A stretch of DNA of 5,261 nucleotides, from contig CAJJDJ010000094.1 of NCBI GenBank assembly GCA_905182825.1, positions 1 to 5,261 on the forward strand, read 5' to 3'. The position numbers and the translations under genes were made by a program. This document shows, one piece after another, positions 4,731 through 5,261 of this stretch. The stretch is from Thiotrichaceae bacterium UBA7359. GTDB taxonomy: Bacteria > Pseudomonadota > Gammaproteobacteria > Eutrophobiales > Eutrophobiaceae. The notes beneath the pieces are model-generated. The model was not told the DNA's origin. It saw nothing but the letters and a program-made list of their open reading frames with translations, and did no database searches. Position 1 is the first letter of the stretch, and the number at the start of each line of letters is the position of its first letter.

Positions 4731-5261
4731 TCAATCGCTTATATAGATAACATTTGAGCTGATCACTCCATTATTTTCAAGGATTAATTTTCTATAAGCT
4801 GGTGCCTTATTATCAATAATAAACTCAGTGCTGCCAGGTTTAAACTGTAAACAGGTTGATGGTGTACCGAGTAGTCTTGCATTGGCATTGGCAGTTTCAT
4901 CTTCAAATTCTTGATGGATATGGCCCCAGATAATTCCTCGAACTTGTTTGTGGTCATCAATAAGATTTAAAAAATCTTTTGCATTAGTCAAAGACATTGC
5001 ATCCATCCAACTACTATTTATCAATACCGGAGAGTGATGAAGTGCAATCAAAGTATGCATGCTCTCATAAGCTTCAAGACTACTCTGTAAAAAAGATAGC
5101 TCCGCAAGAGATAACTTCCCACTACTCTCTCCTTCTACACAAGTATTTAAAAGTATGATTAGCCAATCATCAAATTTAATTATATTCCCTGTATCATGCC
5201 CATTAACACCCATAACAGCTTTCATTAATTCTGGTGCATCATGATTGCCAGGTAATGTAAA
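4731..5261 (-). CDS. cpdA: CpdA (Icc)-type calcineurin-like phosphodiesterase, N-terminus cut by window edge
   Basis: This is a metallophosphoesterase of the CpdA/Icc type; the E. coli member hydrolyses 3',5'-cyclic AMP to AMP in the cytoplasm and so lowers cAMP-Crp signalling. The frame is open to the right edge and gives 176 residues, roughly the C-terminal two thirds of a protein of about 265-275. The N-terminal metal-binding motifs (DxH and GD) are therefore outside. Visible metal ligands, numbered from the first visible residue, are PGNHD (4-8), LHHSP (74-78) and GHIHQE (113-118). The strand TPSTCLQFKP (133-142) after the last ligand is characteristic of CpdA rather than of generic phosphoesterases. 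The tail ends about where E. coli CpdA's core domain does, without its extra C-terminal residues. The first ATG inside the window, at 5225, is downstream of GNHD and is not the start. True substrate (cAMP or another cyclic nucleotide or phosphodiester) is inferred from family only. Confidence 0.9.
   Translation of the reverse strand, partial: FTLPGNHDAPELMKAVMGVNGHDTGNIIKFDDWLIILLNTCVEGESSGKLSLAELSFLQSSLEAYESMHTLIALHHSPVLINSSWMDAMSLTNAKDFLNLIDDHKQVRGIIWGHIHQEFEDETANANARLLGTPSTCLQFKPGSTEFIIDNKAPAYRKLILENNGVISSNVIYISD

Noticed and set aside
1..5261. Novel defence, mobile or biosynthetic system
   Set aside because: All intact genes belong to well-known housekeeping or envelope families; there are no transposase, integrase, nuclease, toxin-antitoxin or reverse-transcriptase motifs, no CRISPR-like spaced repeats and no terminal inverted repeats.

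Overview
The window is an AT-rich stretch of a gammaproteobacterial chromosome carrying envelope and housekeeping genes. The gammaproteobacterial call rests on two points. The TsaB and CpdA proteins look like their enterobacterial counterparts over most of their visible length. The order lolC-lolD / DUF2062 / exbB, as I recall it, matches Pseudomonas and related genomes, where comEC, exbD and lpxK also lie in the cluster. I cannot name the genus. The strong A+T bias, two long gene-free gaps and an apparently missing comEC would suit a host-associated or genome-reduced lineage, but that is inference.

Layout, left to right: (1) 1-565, minus strand, an ExbB/TolQ-type proton-channel subunit whose C-terminus runs off the left edge; it starts with TTG. 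(2) 566-1007, a gene-free gap with a good promoter for exbB, a weak one for the next gene, and possibly worn-down coding sequence where comEC is expected. (3) 1008-1523, plus strand, a small DUF2062 membrane protein. (4) 1536-3453, minus strand, lolC then lolD, overlapping by 8 bases: the permease and ATPase that release lipoproteins from the inner membrane. (5) 3454-4057, a very AT-rich divergent gap with a promoter that would give a nearly leaderless lolC mRNA, several palindromes and a thrice-repeated 11-mer. (6) 4058-4723, plus strand, tsaB, needed for the tRNA t6A modification. (7) 4731-5261, minus strand, the C-terminal two thirds of a CpdA (Icc)-type phosphodiesterase, running off the right edge.

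LolC and LolD make one machine: LolD hydrolyses ATP and LolC passes lipoproteins to the periplasmic carrier LolA. No second permease gene (lolE) follows lolD, so this may be a LolDF-type transporter with one kind of permease. ExbB presumably works with an ExbD beyond the left edge. TsaB and CpdA are unrelated housekeeping functions.

I found no mobile element, CRISPR array, rRNA, tRNA or recognisable new defence or biosynthetic system. The points worth a second look are regulatory and evolutionary: the leaderless-type lolC promoter with a palindrome in its spacer, the repeated TTAAAAACAAT element and hairpin ahead of tsaB, the single Lol permease, and the possible comEC scar.
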